DNA of 35,432 bases. Source: an uncultured Sulfurimonas sp. (GTDB taxonomy: Bacteria > Campylobacterota > Campylobacteria > Campylobacterales > Sulfurimonadaceae). Location of the stretch: positions 1-35,432 of the forward strand of contig CALDOC010000100.1 of the NCBI GenBank assembly GCA_937914675.1, in the 5' to 3' direction. Positions 17,915 to 27,306 of this stretch are shown piece by piece. Within the stretch, counting starts at the first letter, position 1; every line of letters starts with the position of its first letter. Below the pieces are notes generated by a model that did not search any database, was not told the origin of the DNA, and saw only the letters and a list, made by a program, of their open reading frames with translations. Both the position numbers and the translations under genes were made by a program.

Positions 17915-19744
17915 TTGAAAAATTTCGGTCTTGACATATGGTCAAATAAAAACTTTATTATAGAAGACGGTGAGATAAAACTCAATTATAAGTGTATGCC
18001 CTCACTTTTAGAAATCACGAACGAGATACGATCCAAAGACGTAAAAGGTCCCATCATCCTAAGGTTTCCTCATCTCGTGAAAAGACAGATAAAGACGCTT
18101 TACTCAAACTTTTCAAAAGCTATAGTGGATAACGGCTATAGAGGTAAGTTTCATGCTGTATTTCCTCTAAAAGTAAATCAATTTCCAGCTGCCGTGGAAG
18201 CGATAACTTCTCAGGGAAAAAAATACAATTATGGTCTAGAAGCCGGTAGTAAAGCGGAACTCATTCTTGCTATGAGCAAAACGCCTAGTGGCGCGAATAT
18301 TACCGTCAATGGATTTAAAGATAAAGAGATGTTAACGCTTGGTTTCATAGCCGCCCAAAGCGGTCATAACATTACAGTCACCATAGAAGGTCTTAACGAG
18401 TTGGAAACTATTATTCAAGTGGCTTCAGAGTGCTCTTTAAACGTTCCAAATATTGGCATTAGAGTTAGACTTCATAGCGCTGGAAGTGGCATCTGGGCAA
18501 AAAGTGGAGGAATGGACGCAAAGTTTGGTTTAACTTCTACGGAAATAATCGAAGCCATCAAATTACTCAAAGACGCGAACCTTTTAAATAAACTCAAAAT
18601 GATTCACTTTCATATTGGTTCTCAAATGTCAGACATCGCTCCGCTAAAAAAAGCTCTTCGCGAAGCTGGAAATATTTACGTCCAACTTAAGATGATGGGC
18701 GCGGAGGCTCTTTCTAGTATAAATATTGGAGGAGGATTGGCTGTTGAATACGATCAACATATTTTGTCAAATGAAAGAAATTACTCAATAAACGAGTTTT
18801 CTAGCAGCGTTGTCTTTTTACTTGGCGAAATTATGAACGCCAAAAAAGTGGAACATCCTGATATTTTCACAGAATCCGGTAGATTCATCGTAGCCTCGCA
18901 TGCCATACTTATAACTCCAGTTTTAGAACTTTTTTCACAAGATTATCAAGAAAAACTTTTAAATTTTAAAGAAAAAAATCCACCGCTTATCGAAGAGCTT
19001 ATAGAATTAACTAAACTTTTAAACAATGCAAACTGTATCGAGTATCTTCATGACGCGCTTGATCATATGGAATCGCTTTTTACTCTTTTCGATTTAGGAT
19101 ACATCGATCTTCAAGACCGTTCAAACTCTGAGATTTTAGTACATAACATTATTAAAAAAGCGCTCTATTTAAAATCGGCAAATCCAACGAACGAACTGGA
19201 AGAACTTCAAAGTAAACTACAAGAGAGATACCTTATTAACGCTTCCATTTTTCAAAGTTTACCCGATTATTGGGGATTGGGACAACATTTTCCAGTTATG
19301 CCCATACATCACTTAAACACAACTCCTCTTCGAGCGGCTTCACTTTGGGACATTACCTGTGACAGTGACGGAGAAATAGCGTTTAATCCTGAAAAGCCTT
19401 TATACTTGCATGACGTAAACTTAGATGAAGAAGACTACTTTTTAGCGTTTTTCAATGTTGGAGCCTATCAAGAAACTTTAGGAATGAATCATAACTTGTT
19501 TACCCATCCTAATGAATACACCATAAACGTTACGGACGCAAAATATGAAATAATCAACGAGATAGAATCTAAAAGCATTCTTGACATATTGGACTCTATT
19601 GGCTACAACAAGGACGAAATTTTAAATAAACTTAAAACAGATTTACTGAAAAGTGAATTTATTACAGAAAAAGAAAAGAACGCTACACTTGCTCAATTGG
19701 AAACCTTTATTCAACAAAATGGGTATTTAAGAACTACAAATTAA
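17915..19744 (+). CDS. speA: biosynthetic arginine decarboxylase
   Basis: FPLKVNQFPAAVEAI (PLP Lys), GLEAGSKAEL, FHIGSQMSDI, INIGGGLAVEYD; TTG start with AGGA upstream. Confidence 0.95.
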   Translation: MKNFGLDIWSNKNFIIEDGEIKLNYKCMPSLLEITNEIRSKDVKGPIILRFPHLVKRQIKTLYSNFSKAIVDNGYRGKFHAVFPLKVNQFPAAVEAITSQGKKYNYGLEAGSKAELILAMSKTPSGANITVNGFKDKEMLTLGFIAAQSGHNITVTIEGLNELETIIQVASECSLNVPNIGIRVRLHSAGSGIWAKSGGMDAKFGLTSTEIIEAIKLLKDANLLNKLKMIHFHIGSQMSDIAPLKKALREAGNIYVQLKMMGAEALSSINIGGGLAVEYDQHILSNERNYSINEFSSSVVFLLGEIMNAKKVEHPDIFTESGRFIVASHAILITPVLELFSQDYQEKLLNFKEKNPPLIEELIELTKLLNNANCIEYLHDALDHMESLFTLFDLGYIDLQDRSNSEILVHNIIKKALYLKSANPTNELEELQSKLQERYLINASIFQSLPDYWGLGQHFPVMPIHHLNTTPLRAASLWDITCDSDGEIAFNPEKPLYLHDVNLDEEDYFLAFFNVGAYQETLGMNHNLFTHPNEYTINVTDAKYEIINEIESKSILDILDSIGYNKDEILNKLKTDLLKSEFITEKEKNATLAQLETFIQQNGYLRTTN

Positions 19745-19757
19745 TTAGGATTCAGCA

Positions 19758-20459
19758 TTGGGATTATATAGTGACATAAAAGAAGATTTTACAAACGCTT
19801 ATAGAAACGACCCCGCTCTAAACTCGAAGGTGGATTTTTTATTTAATTATCCTGGAGTTTGGGCTATAGCATGGTATAGAATAGCGCATAGACTTCATAA
19901 AAACAATTTTAAAAGATTAGCTAGAATGATAATGGGATTGAACCATATTTTCACTCATATAGACATTCACCCAGCAGCGGTTATTGGTCAAAGAGTTTTT
20001 ATAGATCATGGAACGGGCGTGGTTATCGGTGAAACGGCAATCGTAGAAGACGACGTATTGATTTATCAAGGAGTAACCCTAGGCGGAGTTTCGCTCAACC
20101 ATGGAAAGAGACATCCCACTGTAAAAAGAGGCGCGGTTATTGGCGCTGGAGCAAAGATACTTGGAAATATCGTTATTGGAGAATATGCAAAAATTGGAGC
20201 GAATTCCGTTGTGGTAAAACCCGTTCCCGATTGTTCCACCGCGATAGGGATACCAGCTCATGTTATAGAAAAAGGAAGATGCACCGATCCATTTATGCAC
20301 AATATGCTTCCAGACATAAACAAAGAGATGTTTGAGTACCTACTAAAAAGAGTTGCGATTTTGGAACATATTTTAGTTGAAGACAACAAATCAGTTCTTG
20401 AAGAAGATTTAGAACTAGAAGACATTTATGAATCATTTATTAGAGCTATGAAAAACTAG
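19758..20459 (+). CDS. cysE: serine O-acetyltransferase
   Basis: DIHPAAVIGQRVFIDHGTGVVIGETAIVEDDVLIYQGVTLGG, GKRHPTVKRGAVIGAGAKILGNI; TTG start with AGGA upstream. Confidence 0.96.
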   Translation: MGLYSDIKEDFTNAYRNDPALNSKVDFLFNYPGVWAIAWYRIAHRLHKNNFKRLARMIMGLNHIFTHIDIHPAAVIGQRVFIDHGTGVVIGETAIVEDDVLIYQGVTLGGVSLNHGKRHPTVKRGAVIGAGAKILGNIVIGEYAKIGANSVVVKPVPDCSTAIGIPAHVIEKGRCTDPFMHNMLPDINKEMFEYLLKRVAILEHILVEDNKSVLEEDLELEDIYESFIRAMKN

Positions 20460-20504
20460 CCTCTTTTTTCAGCTTATATAAACTTATATATACTATTATT
20501 TTAG

Positions 20505-20510
20505 TATAAT
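20505..20510 (+). promoter_or_regulatory. candidate -10 hexamer (TATAAT) for the aminotransferase gene
   Basis: tttagTATAATttgtcc, 40 bp upstream of the ATG at 20551. Confidence 0.5.
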
Positions 20511-20524
20511 TTGTCCATTAATTT

Positions 20525-20538
20525 AACCTATTTAGGTT
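20525..20538. repeat. short inverted repeat in the 5' UTR of the aminotransferase gene
   Basis: AACCTA-tt-TAGGTT between the candidate promoter and the start codon. Confidence 0.45.
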
Positions 20539-20550
20539 CAAGGACTTATT

Positions 20551-21720
20551 ATGCTAACAAACCGCATTAACACGCTATCCGAATCGATTACAATCGCTAT
20601 CTCAACGCTCGCGCAAGAGTTAAAAGCGCAAGGAAAAGACATATTAAGTTTTTCCGCTGGCGAACCGGATTTTGACACCCCTCAAGTGATTAAAAACGCC
20701 GCTATTGACGCAATAAACAAAGGGTTTACTAAATATACGGCAGTTGATGGCGTACCATCTTTAAAGGCGGCAGTTGCTTTAAAACTCAAACGAGACAATG
20801 GACTCACGTACGCTCCGAATCAAATCATCGTAAATAATGGAGCAAAACATTCTCTATTTAATCTCTTTGCGGCTACCATCCAAAAAGGCGATGAAGTTAT
20901 CATTCCCGCTCCTTATTGGGTTACTTATCCTGAACTTGTACTCTATCATGGCGGAACGGTTGTAGAAATAGAAACGCTTGATGATTCAGGATTTAAAATA
21001 ACTCCCGAACAATTAAAACAAGCCTTAACGCCAAAGACAAAAATGTTAGTTCTCACTTCTCCGTCAAATCCAACGGGCTCGGTTTATTCGAAAGAAGAAT
21101 TAACTGCGCTTGGAAAAATTTTAGAAGGCACAAGCGTAATTGTAGCTAGTGACGAGATGTATGAAAAACTGATTTACACTGGCGCTTTTACTTCTGCGGC
21201 CGCCGTAAGCGAAGATATGTTCAAGCGCACAGTAACCATTAATGGTCTTAGTAAATCTGTCGCTATGACTGGCTGGAGATTTGGGTATATGGCCGCATAT
21301 GACACTGAAATCGTGCAAGCGACTAAAAAACTTCAATCGCAAAGTACTTCAAACATCAACTCAATCACTCAATACGCCGCTATCGCAGGTCTTAATGGTA
21401 GCGCGGATGAAGATATAGAAATGATGCGTCAAGAATTCCTAAAACGTCGTGACGAAGCGGTTAAACTCTTCAACGAAGTGGATGGTCTAAGCGTTCTTAA
21501 ACCAGATGGGGCTTTTTATCTTTTTGTAAACATTAAAGAAGTTAGCAATGATTCGCTTAAATTCTGCAAGGATTTATTGTCTGAGCAAGAAGTGGCCGTA
21601 GTTCCAGGCGTTGGTTTCGGAAGCGAAGGTTATTTTAGATTTAGTTTCGCTACCGACATAGAGAGCATTCGCATAGGAATTAAAAGAATTGAAGAGTTTG
21701 TGAAAGGGCTTAAAAAGTAG
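20551..21720 (+). CDS. aspC: class I/II PLP-dependent aminotransferase (AspC-like)
   Basis: SFSAGEPDFDTP, SPSNPTGSVYSKEEL, SDEMYEKLIYTG, NGLSKSVAMTGWRFGY (PLP Lys), RFSFATD. Confidence 0.9.
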   Translation: MLTNRINTLSESITIAISTLAQELKAQGKDILSFSAGEPDFDTPQVIKNAAIDAINKGFTKYTAVDGVPSLKAAVALKLKRDNGLTYAPNQIIVNNGAKHSLFNLFAATIQKGDEVIIPAPYWVTYPELVLYHGGTVVEIETLDDSGFKITPEQLKQALTPKTKMLVLTSPSNPTGSVYSKEELTALGKILEGTSVIVASDEMYEKLIYTGAFTSAAAVSEDMFKRTVTINGLSKSVAMTGWRFGYMAAYDTEIVQATKKLQSQSTSNINSITQYAAIAGLNGSADEDIEMMRQEFLKRRDEAVKLFNEVDGLSVLKPDGAFYLFVNIKEVSNDSLKFCKDLLSEQEVAVVPGVGFGSEGYFRFSFATDIESIRIGIKRIEEFVKGLKK

Positions 21721-21734
21721 GTAAAACCTACTTT
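21714..21734. terminator. bidirectional terminator-like hairpin carrying both convergent stop codons
   Basis: AAAGTAGGT-aaa-ACCTACTTT; aspC stop TAG at 21718-21720, opposing gene stop at 21728-21730. Confidence 0.65.
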
Positions 21735-21931
21735 AAAGCGATTAAAGCTTCAATGACTTCTTCGAGATTATTCATTGGAAGATGTACTTTCCATTCTGGG
21801 GAGTCGGCGTTGCCAGCCAATGAGATGCCAATGCTGGCTACGGTTCCACTTCCAACTCCGTACGGTTCTTCTATTTTTCTTACAGAAATAACGCCTTTTT
21901 TCGTTCCACTTAACGCAATTGTTTTACTCAT
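21728..21931 (-). CDS. small conserved-looking protein of unknown function (67 aa)
   Basis: ORF with AAGGA ribosome-binding site 15 bp downstream of lpxD; MSKTIALSGTKKGVISVRKIEEPYGVGSGTVASIGISLAGNADSPEWKVHLPMNNLEEVIEALIALK. Confidence 0.75.
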   Translation of the reverse strand: MSKTIALSGTKKGVISVRKIEEPYGVGSGTVASIGISLAGNADSPEWKVHLPMNNLEEVIEALIALK

Positions 21932-21946
21932 ATTTATATCCTTTTT

Positions 21947-22897
21947 TTATTTCAACAGTCTAGCTATTTTTACCTGAAGTTTAAGCCATTGCTTATGATC
22001 CATTAATGGAAATCCAGAAAAAGTTTTTCCACTCTCTTTGATATTGTGAGTAACTCCGCTTCTCGCCGCAAAGGTAGAAAATGGCGCTATTTCTAAATGT
22101 CCAGCGAATGCGGCTTGTCCTCCAACTACAACGTTGCGTCCAAGTTTCGTTGAACCAGCGCTTCCTGATTGAGCTACAAACACGGAGTATTCGCCAATTT
22201 CACAATTATGCCCAATCTGAACAAGATTATCAATGCGAACGCCTTTTTTTATCAGCGTTGTTCCAAACACGGCCCGGTCAACGCTTACATTGCTTCCAAT
22301 TTCAACGTCGTCTTCTATTACGACGTTTCCATTTTGATAAATTTTCGTATGTTGCCCCAAGGAGTTCGTGGCAAAGCCAAAACCGTCGGAGCCAATGGCC
22401 GTGTTTGCATGAATTATGCAATCGCTTCCTATCTTGCAATCTCTATAAATGGTCACGCTTGGATAAATAATGGTGTTATCGCCAATAATCGCGTTCGCGC
22501 CAATATATACATGCGACAAAATAGTACAATTCTTTCCAATTTTTGCGCCATTTGCTATTTCCGCTTTGGGAGATATTTTGCTCCCCTCGCCTATCAAGGC
22601 TTTGGGCAAGGAATCGTCTTCTATTGGAGGAGCGAAATATTTTGAAAGAATCGCCATGGAAAGATATGAATTGTCTACGACAAGAGGAAGACAAGCTTTT
22701 GGCAAATGCTCCACTAGAGATTCTGAAAGAATAATGGCGGCGGCCTTCGAATTTTCTATGTCTTTTACGTATTTAGAATTTGACACAAAAGAAATTTCAT
22801 GAGAGTTGGCGTCTTTTAAAGTGTTGATACCGGTTATCTCAATGTCAACACCCTTAAAATCACTCTTTAAAATTTCCGCTATGTAAGATAAAGTCAT
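21947..22897 (-). CDS. lpxD: UDP-3-O-acylglucosamine N-acyltransferase
   Basis: Hexapeptide repeats (IGENS/IGKNCTI...), IGSDGFGFA, IGHNCEIGEYSVFVAQSGSAGSTKLGRNVVVGGQA. Confidence 0.96.
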   Translation of the reverse strand: MTLSYIAEILKSDFKGVDIEITGINTLKDANSHEISFVSNSKYVKDIENSKAAAIILSESLVEHLPKACLPLVVDNSYLSMAILSKYFAPPIEDDSLPKALIGEGSKISPKAEIANGAKIGKNCTILSHVYIGANAIIGDNTIIYPSVTIYRDCKIGSDCIIHANTAIGSDGFGFATNSLGQHTKIYQNGNVVIEDDVEIGSNVSVDRAVFGTTLIKKGVRIDNLVQIGHNCEIGEYSVFVAQSGSAGSTKLGRNVVVGGQAAFAGHLEIAPFSTFAARSGVTHNIKESGKTFSGFPLMDHKQWLKLQVKIARLLK

Positions 22898-22901
22898 AAG
22901 A

Positions 22902-23378
22902 TTATCTCTCTAGCGCCACAGCGCCACCTCTTACTATCTCTTTTGGATTATAACGTTTAATGATGCTTAAAAAGTTATCGATTCTGTGAGGTTCATCCGC
23001 AACCATCGCTATAACGACGTTATCGCCAACGTTAACTATCTTTCCATTATAGGCTTGACAAAGAGTGCCAATGTCCGTGATGTTCTCAGTTATTGGGAAT
23101 TTAACGAGAGCCATCTCTTTTTCTACAATGTCCGCATGTTCATAAACTTTTAGAACTGGTATAAGCTTATGAAGTTGTTTTGTTATCTGTTCTATAACGC
23201 GAACGGAACCGGCTGTAACAATCGTTAAACGGGAGTATCTCGTGTCTGGAATTGGAGCTACGGTCAACGATGTGATATTATATCCACGTCCAGAGAAAAG
23301 ATTCGTTATACGAGATAAAACGCTCGCTTCATTAATAACTATGACGGAAACTACTCTTCTTTCGCTATTTTCAGTCAT
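22902..23378 (-). CDS. ilvN: acetolactate synthase small subunit
   Basis: ACT domain VSVIVINEASVLSRITNLFSGRGYNITSLTVAPI; overlaps ilvB by 1 nt. Confidence 0.95.
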   Translation of the reverse strand: MTENSERRVVSVIVINEASVLSRITNLFSGRGYNITSLTVAPIPDTRYSRLTIVTAGSVRVIEQITKQLHKLIPVLKVYEHADIVEKEMALVKFPITENITDIGTLCQAYNGKIVNVGDNVVIAMVADEPHRIDNFLSIIKRYNPKEIVRGGAVALER

Positions 23379-25075
23379 TATTTTGTCTCCTTTTTCTCTA
23401 ATAACATCATGTTAAACAGACTACCGCCCGATGGAACCATTGGCATAACGTTTTCAAATCTTTCAACGATAACTTCTATAAACGCGACTACGTTCTTTTC
23501 AACCGCGTCTTTAAGCGCGGCGTCAAATTCCTCTTTTGTCGTGACTCTATAACCAATTCCCCCAAAAGCTTCACTAAGCTTTACAAAGTCCGGTTGAACC
23601 GATAAATCTGTTTCGCTATGACGCTTATTGTAAAATAGCGTTTGCCATTGACGAACCATTCCAAGAAAGTTATTGTTTAAAATAATGTTAATGACCGGGA
23701 TTTTTTTCTCAACCGCGGTCATTAACTCTTGAACGTTCATAAGAATCGAACCATCCCCAGTAAAGTTAACGCTTGTCTTATCTGGAGTGGCAACCTTAAC
23801 GCCTATAGCCGCGGGAAAACCAAAGCCCATCGTTCCAAGACCACCTGAAGTTATCCATTGGTTAGGACGAGTGAATGGATAAAACTGCGCCGCCCACATC
23901 TGATGTTGTCCAACGTCCGTAGATATGTTCGCGCTGTCGCCAAGAAGTTCGCCGACGCGCTTTACAACCCATTGCGGTTTTAATCTATCCGTGTCTTCAT
24001 GAAAAGTTAATGGATGCAACTCGTCAAAATTTGAGATGGTTTCTCTCCAAGACTCATAGTTATCGCTATCAATTTGTTCAACTAACGCCAACATCTCAAT
24101 GACTACGTTTTTAACGTCGCCAACGATTGGGTAATCCGCGTTAACGAGTTTAGATATGCTTGCTGGATCAATATCCACATGAATAACGTCCGCGTTTTTA
24201 GCAAACTCTGAAAGTTTGCCTGTCACTCGGTCGTCAAACCTTACTCCAAGACCGATAACCAAATCCGTTTCACTCATAGCCATGTTTGCGGCGTAAGATC
24301 CATGCATGCCAAGCATTGAAATAAGCAAATCGTCATCGTATGACAAAACGCCGCGAGCCATCAAAGTTTCAACTGCGGGAATGCCAGTTTTATGAACCAA
24401 TTCTCTTACTTCATAAGAGGCATTTGAGTTTATGATGCCTCCTCCGAGATAAAAAAGTGGGCGCTTAGCTTTCGCTATCGCCTCTATGGCTTTTTTTATC
24501 TGACGAGGATTCCCTTTTGTGTGAGGCTTGTAAGTCTCCAAATCAAGTTCAATGTCATAATTAAATTCAGCTATTTGAGCCGTAACGTCTTTTGGTATAT
24601 CGACATGAACGGGACCTGGTCGCCCACTACGCGCTATGTAAAACGCTTCTTTAAGGATGCGAGGCAAGTCCGCCGCGTTAGTTACAAGATAATTATGTTT
24701 CGTACAAGGACGAGAAATACCAACTGCGTCGATCTCTTGAAAGCCATCCGTGCCAATTAAACTCATAGGAACTTGCCCACTAACGACAACCAAAGGAACT
24801 GAATCCATGTAAGCGTCGGCTAAACCTGTCACTGCGTTTGTAAAACCAGGGCCAGAAGTTATCATAGCGACACCAACTTTACCACTAGCTTTTGCATAGC
24901 CCTCAGCGGCATGTATGGAAGCTTGTTCATGACGATTTAAAATATGTTTAAATCCATTTTGTTTATATATCTCATCATAGACATTCATTATCGCTCCACC
25001 AGGATAGCCAAAAACCGTGTCTACCCCCTCGGCAATAAAAGCTTCAATAACCATCTGTGCGCCAGTAATTTGCAT
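23378..25075 (-). CDS. ilvB: acetolactate synthase large subunit
   Basis: GYPGGAIMNVYD, RHEQASIHAAEGYAKASGKVGV, TPP motif GDGSILMNVQELMTAVEKKIPVINIILNNN. Confidence 0.97.
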   Translation of the reverse strand: MQITGAQMVIEAFIAEGVDTVFGYPGGAIMNVYDEIYKQNGFKHILNRHEQASIHAAEGYAKASGKVGVAMITSGPGFTNAVTGLADAYMDSVPLVVVSGQVPMSLIGTDGFQEIDAVGISRPCTKHNYLVTNAADLPRILKEAFYIARSGRPGPVHVDIPKDVTAQIAEFNYDIELDLETYKPHTKGNPRQIKKAIEAIAKAKRPLFYLGGGIINSNASYEVRELVHKTGIPAVETLMARGVLSYDDDLLISMLGMHGSYAANMAMSETDLVIGLGVRFDDRVTGKLSEFAKNADVIHVDIDPASISKLVNADYPIVGDVKNVVIEMLALVEQIDSDNYESWRETISNFDELHPLTFHEDTDRLKPQWVVKRVGELLGDSANISTDVGQHQMWAAQFYPFTRPNQWITSGGLGTMGFGFPAAIGVKVATPDKTSVNFTGDGSILMNVQELMTAVEKKIPVINIILNNNFLGMVRQWQTLFYNKRHSETDLSVQPDFVKLSEAFGGIGYRVTTKEEFDAALKDAVEKNVVAFIEVIVERFENVMPMVPSGGSLFNMMLLEKKETK

Positions 25076-25116
25076 GAAAAGTCTCCTTTAAAAGTTTGTA
25101 AAATTAAAATTGAGAA

Positions 25117-25122
25117 ATTATA
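25117..25122 (-). promoter_or_regulatory. candidate -10 hexamer (TATAAT) for the ilvB-ilvN-lpxD cluster
   Basis: Minus strand TACCTATAATTTCTC, about 41 nt before the ilvB ATG. Confidence 0.5.
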
Positions 25123-25176
25123 GGTAAAATTATCTATATTTGAGGTTAAAAAAGGATGTTATTTTCAGCTTGAAAC

Positions 25177-27306
25177 CTAATCTAAGATTGATGATACAAA
25201 CATAGAAGGTCTCCACATGCTGAGTGAACCTTGCGTCAAATATTCCAATGATAATTTTGACTCGGGATATTTAATTTTAAATAGCTCAAATAAATTTTCT
25301 ATCTGCTCTTGAAATCCAAAATTCAACATATAATTTTTAATTGCCTTTTCAATAACGCTTTGCTTTACTTCTTCTTTAATAGCTTTTTCTAACTGTATGA
25401 CGTAGCACCAAGAGAGTATCGTGCCTATTGACGCAAGCTTAGAACTAATGGTCATATACCTTGATAAAGCCTTTTTAATTTCGGTTGCGTTTCCAAAAAC
25501 GGCGTAACTTCTTGCAATTGACAAATCGTCATTCCATTGTTTTATCAATAATTTAGCGTCTTTCGTCTCTTCTAAATCTTCATTCAGACTTAAAATATTA
25601 TAAGCGTCGGCTATATTGCCATCTTTAACCGCGTCAAAGAACTTTTGTTTTGACACAATCTCTTTCATTGTTTGACTTACTTCTTCTTTAAAGTCACTAA
25701 AATCAGACAACACTCTCAATATTTTTACAGCTGAATTAGTATCTCCATCATGAACTAATTTCTGTGATTTTATATACAGTCCATCCGCATAAGCCATTAA
25801 CGTATCATATTCTGGAAATTCTTTTAGAAATACGTATTGCTTTATAAGTTCTGAACATATTACAAAATTTCTCTTGCCTATCGATTCGCGAAAACGCTTA
25901 TAGATTTCACCTTTAGTCATTAAATCTTGAATAAGCATTGATTTTTCGCTTATTCCTCTATATGGAGCTAAAAGCTCCTTTGCCTTGTCTGTGCCTTTTG
26001 GTTCGAGGGCGTACTTTTGCGCTTGATAAAACGTTTTTTTCCACCTTAATTCAAGCGACTTGTATAATTTTGAATCTTTATACGCTGGATACGTATTTGC
26101 CAAATTATAAGCAAGCGCAATCTTTCCCTGTTTTGCGAAATTTACAAACTTATCATACTCGACATAATCTTTTATTACTTTTTGAATAATTCTATTTTTA
26201 GATGGTATATTCTTAAAATGTCCAAAAATCAGGAGAGCTTTCTCTTGTTCACCATTTTGAAGGGCTATTTTTGCTTTAGCCAATGTATTTTCCCAAAAAT
26301 TAGCAACCAATTCATGAATTCTAGTATAAGTTAGAATCGGGTTTAGTTCCGATTCTTTTTGTATCGCTTCAAACTCTCGATTTTGTAAAAGTTCTTTTAG
26401 CTTTTCTTCCCCCTCATATATGTCGTAATACATTACAAATCCATCTTCAGTGCCAATAATGAGATGATTGCGTTCATTGTCAAATTCTAAAACTGTAATG
26501 GGAGAAACTGTTTTTATATATTTTGATGACAACAACTCATAGGTGTTTAAATCGTAAAGCAATATGTAACCTAACGCGGTGCCTATAAATAAAAACTTAT
26601 CGTCGCCACTACTCGTTAAAGATGTAACGTCATCATGTATTCCTTGGAGTCTAGCTATAATTTTACTTGTGTAAATATTCCAAATAATGGCGGTAGAGTT
26701 CTTGTCAACGCTTAAGAGTCTATGCTTATTCAAAAATCTTAATTTCAATATTGGCGAAGCATGAGCTTTAAATTTATCTTTTGGGGTCATTGTAACAAGA
26801 TTAAAGAGCGATATTTTTTTATCATAGCCAGCGGTTGCAACCCAATTTCCATTTCTTGTAAAAGCAATGTCGTTGACTGTATCTGAATGAGTTGGCAAAG
26901 TAAAGACGAGTTTTCCACTTTTAACGTCTATTGCGAATATTTTTCCATCGTCGCCACATGAAAACATATGCCTACTCAATGGATCAATGCCAACGCATGA
27001 GACTTCACCATGATGTCTATCTATTTTGCTTATCATTTTTTTTGTATTTGTATTATAAAGCCTAGAAGTCTTACAATCAGAAGTTAGAGTAGCGAAGTAT
27101 TCCCCATTATTACTAAAAGAAACAACGCTATTTTTGTATCTAAGATGCTCAATGTTGACTTTAAACCCATTTTTTAGTTCGAGAGTGTTTTTGTCAAATA
27201 ATCTAACCGTCGTGTTTTTATCAACAACGATTAACTGTCCATCTTCGAGTAACTTCATTAATATAATTGCTTTTTCTACGCTTTTACTCTTAATAACTTC
27301 CATCAA
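25177..27306 (-). CDS. WD40-repeat (beta-propeller) protein with a long alpha-helical C-terminal region
   Basis: WD-like repeats (HHGEVSCVGIDPLSRHMFSCGDDGKIFAIDVKSG, HSDTVNDIAFTRNGNWVATAGYDKKISLFNL, IHDDVTSLTSSGDDKFLFIGTALGYILLYDL); C-terminal half helical/TPR-like. TTG start in track; ATG at 27301-27303 more likely. Confidence 0.88.
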   Translation of the reverse strand: MMEVIKSKSVEKAIILMKLLEDGQLIVVDKNTTVRLFDKNTLELKNGFKVNIEHLRYKNSVVSFSNNGEYFATLTSDCKTSRLYNTNTKKMISKIDRHHGEVSCVGIDPLSRHMFSCGDDGKIFAIDVKSGKLVFTLPTHSDTVNDIAFTRNGNWVATAGYDKKISLFNLVTMTPKDKFKAHASPILKLRFLNKHRLLSVDKNSTAIIWNIYTSKIIARLQGIHDDVTSLTSSGDDKFLFIGTALGYILLYDLNTYELLSSKYIKTVSPITVLEFDNERNHLIIGTEDGFVMYYDIYEGEEKLKELLQNREFEAIQKESELNPILTYTRIHELVANFWENTLAKAKIALQNGEQEKALLIFGHFKNIPSKNRIIQKVIKDYVEYDKFVNFAKQGKIALAYNLANTYPAYKDSKLYKSLELRWKKTFYQAQKYALEPKGTDKAKELLAPYRGISEKSMLIQDLMTKGEIYKRFRESIGKRNFVICSELIKQYVFLKEFPEYDTLMAYADGLYIKSQKLVHDGDTNSAVKILRVLSDFSDFKEEVSQTMKEIVSKQKFFDAVKDGNIADAYNILSLNEDLEETKDAKLLIKQWNDDLSIARSYAVFGNATEIKKALSRYMTISSKLASIGTILSWCYVIQLEKAIKEEVKQSVIEKAIKNYMLNFGFQEQIENLFELFKIKYPESKLSLEYLTQGSLSMWRPSMFVSSILD

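Noticed and set aside
17915-19760. Consecutive TTG starts of speA and cysE as evidence of special regulation
   Set aside because: TTG starts with good SDs are common enough in bacteria; not distinctive on their own
22081-22802. Cluster of overlapping antisense ORFs (110-158 aa) opposite lpxD
   Set aside because: They mirror the hexapeptide-repeat coding of lpxD in other frames; no SD, Cys/Arg/Asn-rich nonsense composition, lpxD itself is unambiguous
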